DNA of 64,000 bases from Candidatus Poribacteria bacterium (lineage in GTDB: Bacteria; Poribacteria; WGA-4E; WGA-3G), in contig OY282386.1 in assembly GCA_958295945.1 (NCBI GenBank), forward strand, positions 3,652,204 to 3,716,203, in the 5' to 3' direction. Made by a program: the position numbers and the translations under genes. Below, piece after piece: positions 62,125 to 64,000 of the stretch. Numbering within the stretch: the stretch's first letter is position 1; each line of letters begins with the position of its first letter. The notes beneath the pieces are model-generated. The model did no database searches. It worked only from the letters and a program-made list of their open reading frames with translations, and was not told the origin of the DNA.

Positions 62125-64000
62125 TTATGGCGCACGTGGTGTGAGAACTAAGGTCCTACGATTTTTTTTAGTTAGGTATCGATTGACAACACTCGCAACA
62201 TCAACCGCGGAGACATCGCCAGATGCCTCCGCAAGTAGTGGCATGGTTTCACCATATTGGTATTCCAACATTCCCCAAGTTACACCAAGTTGTAGGAGCA
62301 TATGAGTTTCTGTTATATTTTTGGGTTTTTGCTGCATGAGCGTTGTTATATCCGGCGGTGCGCTGCGTTCTGTAGAAAGGTACTGGGCAAGGATAGGAGC
62401 CTGAGCGTTGTTCTCTGATTGCTTTAAGGGGTTCATTAACTGCCAAATTCGCTGCTTAACTCTTTCTATATCTGTGTTTGGCTTGAGTGAGGCACTGATG
62501 TAAAAGTATACTTGCTCAGGCGTGATGAGGTCAACCCCACAAACAACATAACCTGTTAATTCTTTCAATTGGGTATCCTGTATGAATGCTAACCGTAAGA
62601 GCACACTCGCTACGTAAAGTGCGGGGTAGTCTTCGTTTTCAGGACGAGGAATCTCGTAAGTTTCCATGTAATGCGTTACGTTGACATCCCAAGTGGCGTT
62701 TTGGTCTTTTGCCATGTTTGGAGATGCTGTTGGATTAGGAAACGTCTTCGCTGTTAAGTTGATAGATCCAAGATGTTTTTCCATTGCATCTTTCAACGTT
62801 TCGGAGTCAACGCCGCCAACGACACACAAAAGGACGCGATCTGCTTGCACTAAATGTAGGTCACGATATTCCTGTAATTCACCTAACTTTGCTGATTGCA
62901 CATCACCACGCATTGATATATCAGTTTCACCATGCCGAAAAACCTGGTTCCACGCTGCGTGTGCTAACTTATGCGTTGTTAAGTTCTTTTCAATATAATC
63001 AAACTCGGCTAAGACATTCGGGAGTGCTTCAGCGAGACTGTCTGCTGAGAACGGAAGTCCAGAAAGCCATTTCGCATGAAGCTCTAAGCCTTGAGTCCAT
63101 GTATCCGTACTTCCCCTGAACTCCAAGCGTATATTGTCAGTCATTATCTCACCACTACTTGTCTTGTAGTCAAGGGGGCCGGTAGTGCGTGCTGATAGGT
63201 GCATTATTAGACTACTCCACTGTGTTTTTGCATTTCCATCATTGACGAGTCCAAGAGGTAAATAACTAAAAATACCGACATCCTTGGAGTTTTCAACATG
63301 GAGATTAACAACTCGGATACCATTGCTTAAAGTAAATCGTGTCACTATAGGCGAACCATTAGAGGCAGTAATTATAGGGAAGTTCTCGGATGCATTAGGT
63401 GGAGAGACTTCCTCAGAAACCCGTGATCCAGTGCTGCTACTTTTGTCGAGAGCAGCCCGTCCAGCTTGACTTCGCACATCCGGTTTTGTGTCAGATTCAA
63501 GTATGGTAAGTGCCTCTATAATTTCAATAGTGGGTTCGGATTGTGCCTCAAAACTATATGGTTTCTGAAATCTGGTAAGATATTGATTACTCACACCGAA
63601 CAGCAATATAATCAAAACCGTGGCTGTACTGAAAGCAACCCATGGGAGAAAAGGTTTTCCAGATGGAGACGGAACCGGGTTTGTGTCAGCAACTTGCTGC
63701 ATGATGTTCTCAAATATGCTATTAGGCAATTGCAAACCGCTAAGCGTATCGTTAATCAAGAGTTCTTCTGATGCTTTTAGACGTTCTCGTGCTCGCTTGA
63801 GTCGACTCGTAATAGTGTTCACTGACACACCCAAGAATTTGCCAATTTCTTTTGCCGTCATTTCACCGAGATAGTAGAGCGTCACCACAGTGCGTTCACT
63901 CTCTGGTAGTTTTTTCAGAAGTCGCTTAACGATTTCTTGACGATATTCAGTCGCTTCTGTCTCACGTTGTTCTAATACATAACGTTCATAAGTTAACTTA
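62125..64000 (-). CDS. ECF sigma factor region 4 fused to membrane segment and M16-like domain (partial)
   Basis: The frame is open through the right window edge, so the N-terminus (expected sigma region 2) is outside. From the edge: LPESERTVVTLYYLGEMT and the sigma-4 helix-turn-helix AKEIGKFLGVSVNTITSRLKRARERL. After about 40 residues comes one membrane segment (63588-63648, WVAFSTATVLIILLFGV), then a Ser/Pro/Glu-rich linker. From about 63303 an M16-peptidase-like domain follows (TLSNGIRVVNLHVENSKD, LGELQEYRDLHLVQADRVLLCVVGGVD, VLLRLAFIQDTQLKELTGYVVCGVD). The zinc motif HxxEH is absent (QWSSLIMHLS instead). A membrane-tethered sigma factor with a catalytically dead sensor is the likely reading. 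Confidence 0.82.
   Translation of the reverse strand, partial: KLTYERYVLEQRETEATEYRQEIVKRLLKKLPESERTVVTLYYLGEMTAKEIGKFLGVSVNTITSRLKRARERLKASEELLINDTLSGLQLPNSIFENIMQQVADTNPVPSPSGKPFLPWVAFSTATVLIILLFGVSNQYLTRFQKPYSFEAQSEPTIEIIEALTILESDTKPDVRSQAGRAALDKSSSTGSRVSEEVSPPNASENFPIITASNGSPIVTRFTLSNGIRVVNLHVENSKDVGIFSYLPLGLVNDGNAKTQWSSLIMHLSARTTGPLDYKTSSGEIMTDNIRLEFRGSTDTWTQGLELHAKWLSGLPFSADSLAEALPNVLAEFDYIEKNLTTHKLAHAAWNQVFRHGETDISMRGDVQSAKLGELQEYRDLHLVQADRVLLCVVGGVDSETLKDAMEKHLGSINLTAKTFPNPTASPNMAKDQNATWDVNVTHYMETYEIPRPENEDYPALYVASVLLRLAFIQDTQLKELTGYVVCGVDLITPEQVYFYISASLKPNTDIERVKQRIWQLMNPLKQSENNAQAPILAQYLSTERSAPPDITTLMQQKPKNITETHMLLQLGVTWGMLEYQYGETMPLLAEASGDVSAVDVASVVNRYLTKKNRRTLVLTPRAP

Noticed and set aside
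1-64000. A defence island, prophage or biosynthetic cluster as the explanation for the accessory region
   Set aside because: No restriction, toxin-antitoxin, phage structural, integrase, NRPS or PKS genes were recognised. The accessory content is ISs, MITEs, secreted proteins and decayed metabolic genes.

Overview
The window looks like a low-GC (about 40%) Gram-negative-type chromosome from an uncultivated lineage. It encodes an OmpA-type lipoprotein, an outer-membrane-barrel-like protein, an O-antigen-ligase-like membrane protein and many secreted proteins. Candidatus Poribacteria or a neighbouring phylum is my best guess. The basis is secreted FG-GAP/ASPIC, LamG-like and TolB-like proteins, a phytanoyl-CoA dioxygenase remnant, a sulfatase-fold enzyme, an IorA/gamma fusion, and dense short palindromic repeats of the type 'gtaggggcgggtctctgtgc'. 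This is an inference from gene content, not a database result. No rRNA, tRNA or CRISPR array was seen.

Layout. 0-4.2 kb: minus-strand operon of a BMP-type substrate-binding protein, a D-2-hydroxyacid dehydrogenase and a hydantoinase/oxoprolinase. 4.9-9.3 kb: secreted FG-GAP/ASPIC protein, then two tandem LamG-like secreted paralogues, the first split at codon 4 by an IS with clean target duplication. 9.3-16.7 kb: TPR protein, UbiD-family decarboxylase, thioredoxin-reductase-like flavoprotein, DNA polymerase I. 16.7-23 kb: TolB-like propeller, small secreted protein, RRM protein, divergent AAA protein, uridine-kinase-like protein. 23-30.5 kb: three Hsp20 genes (the first behind tandem sigma-54-like promoters, the third with an Arg-rich tail), a pair of secreted or anchored unknowns, an IS982 relic, an aquaporin. 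30.7-35.4 kb: cell-envelope genes. 35.6-45.7 kb: M48 protease, then a long minus-strand operon (DUF368, nadK, recN, fused 2-oxoacid:ferredoxin oxidoreductase, aroE, zapA-like). 45.9-62 kb: an accessory zone with an intact IS4-type element, an ISKra4-type element, MITEs, at least three decayed genes (dioxygenase, alpha-helical-repeat protein, LLM flavin oxidoreductase), a tandem triplet of secreted proteins, and intact Rieske, epimerase and gamma-glutamyltransferase genes. 62.1 kb to the edge: an ECF-sigma region 4 fused through a membrane segment to an M16-like domain lacking the zinc motif.

The most unusual signal is a short C-terminal tail, roughly K-L-x(3)-W-[GA]-x(2)-K at the extreme C-terminus, shared by six secreted proteins of three unrelated folds (tails at 8417-8470, 9176-9229, 16721-16777, 51613-51666, 52463-52516, 53304-53357). 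All six genes encode an N-terminal signal peptide, now detached by the IS in one. This is the pattern expected of a C-terminal sorting or anchoring signal, and I do not recognise it as a named one.

Other leads: a membrane-tethered sigma factor, an Hsp20 with a long arginine-rich tail, an AAA protein without the Walker A lysine, a sulfatase-fold enzyme with Thr at the formylglycine position, a poly(A) tract that puts a signal peptide out of frame, a perfect 48-bp palindrome, and a dioxygenase gene apparently split by a block of membrane-protein genes.
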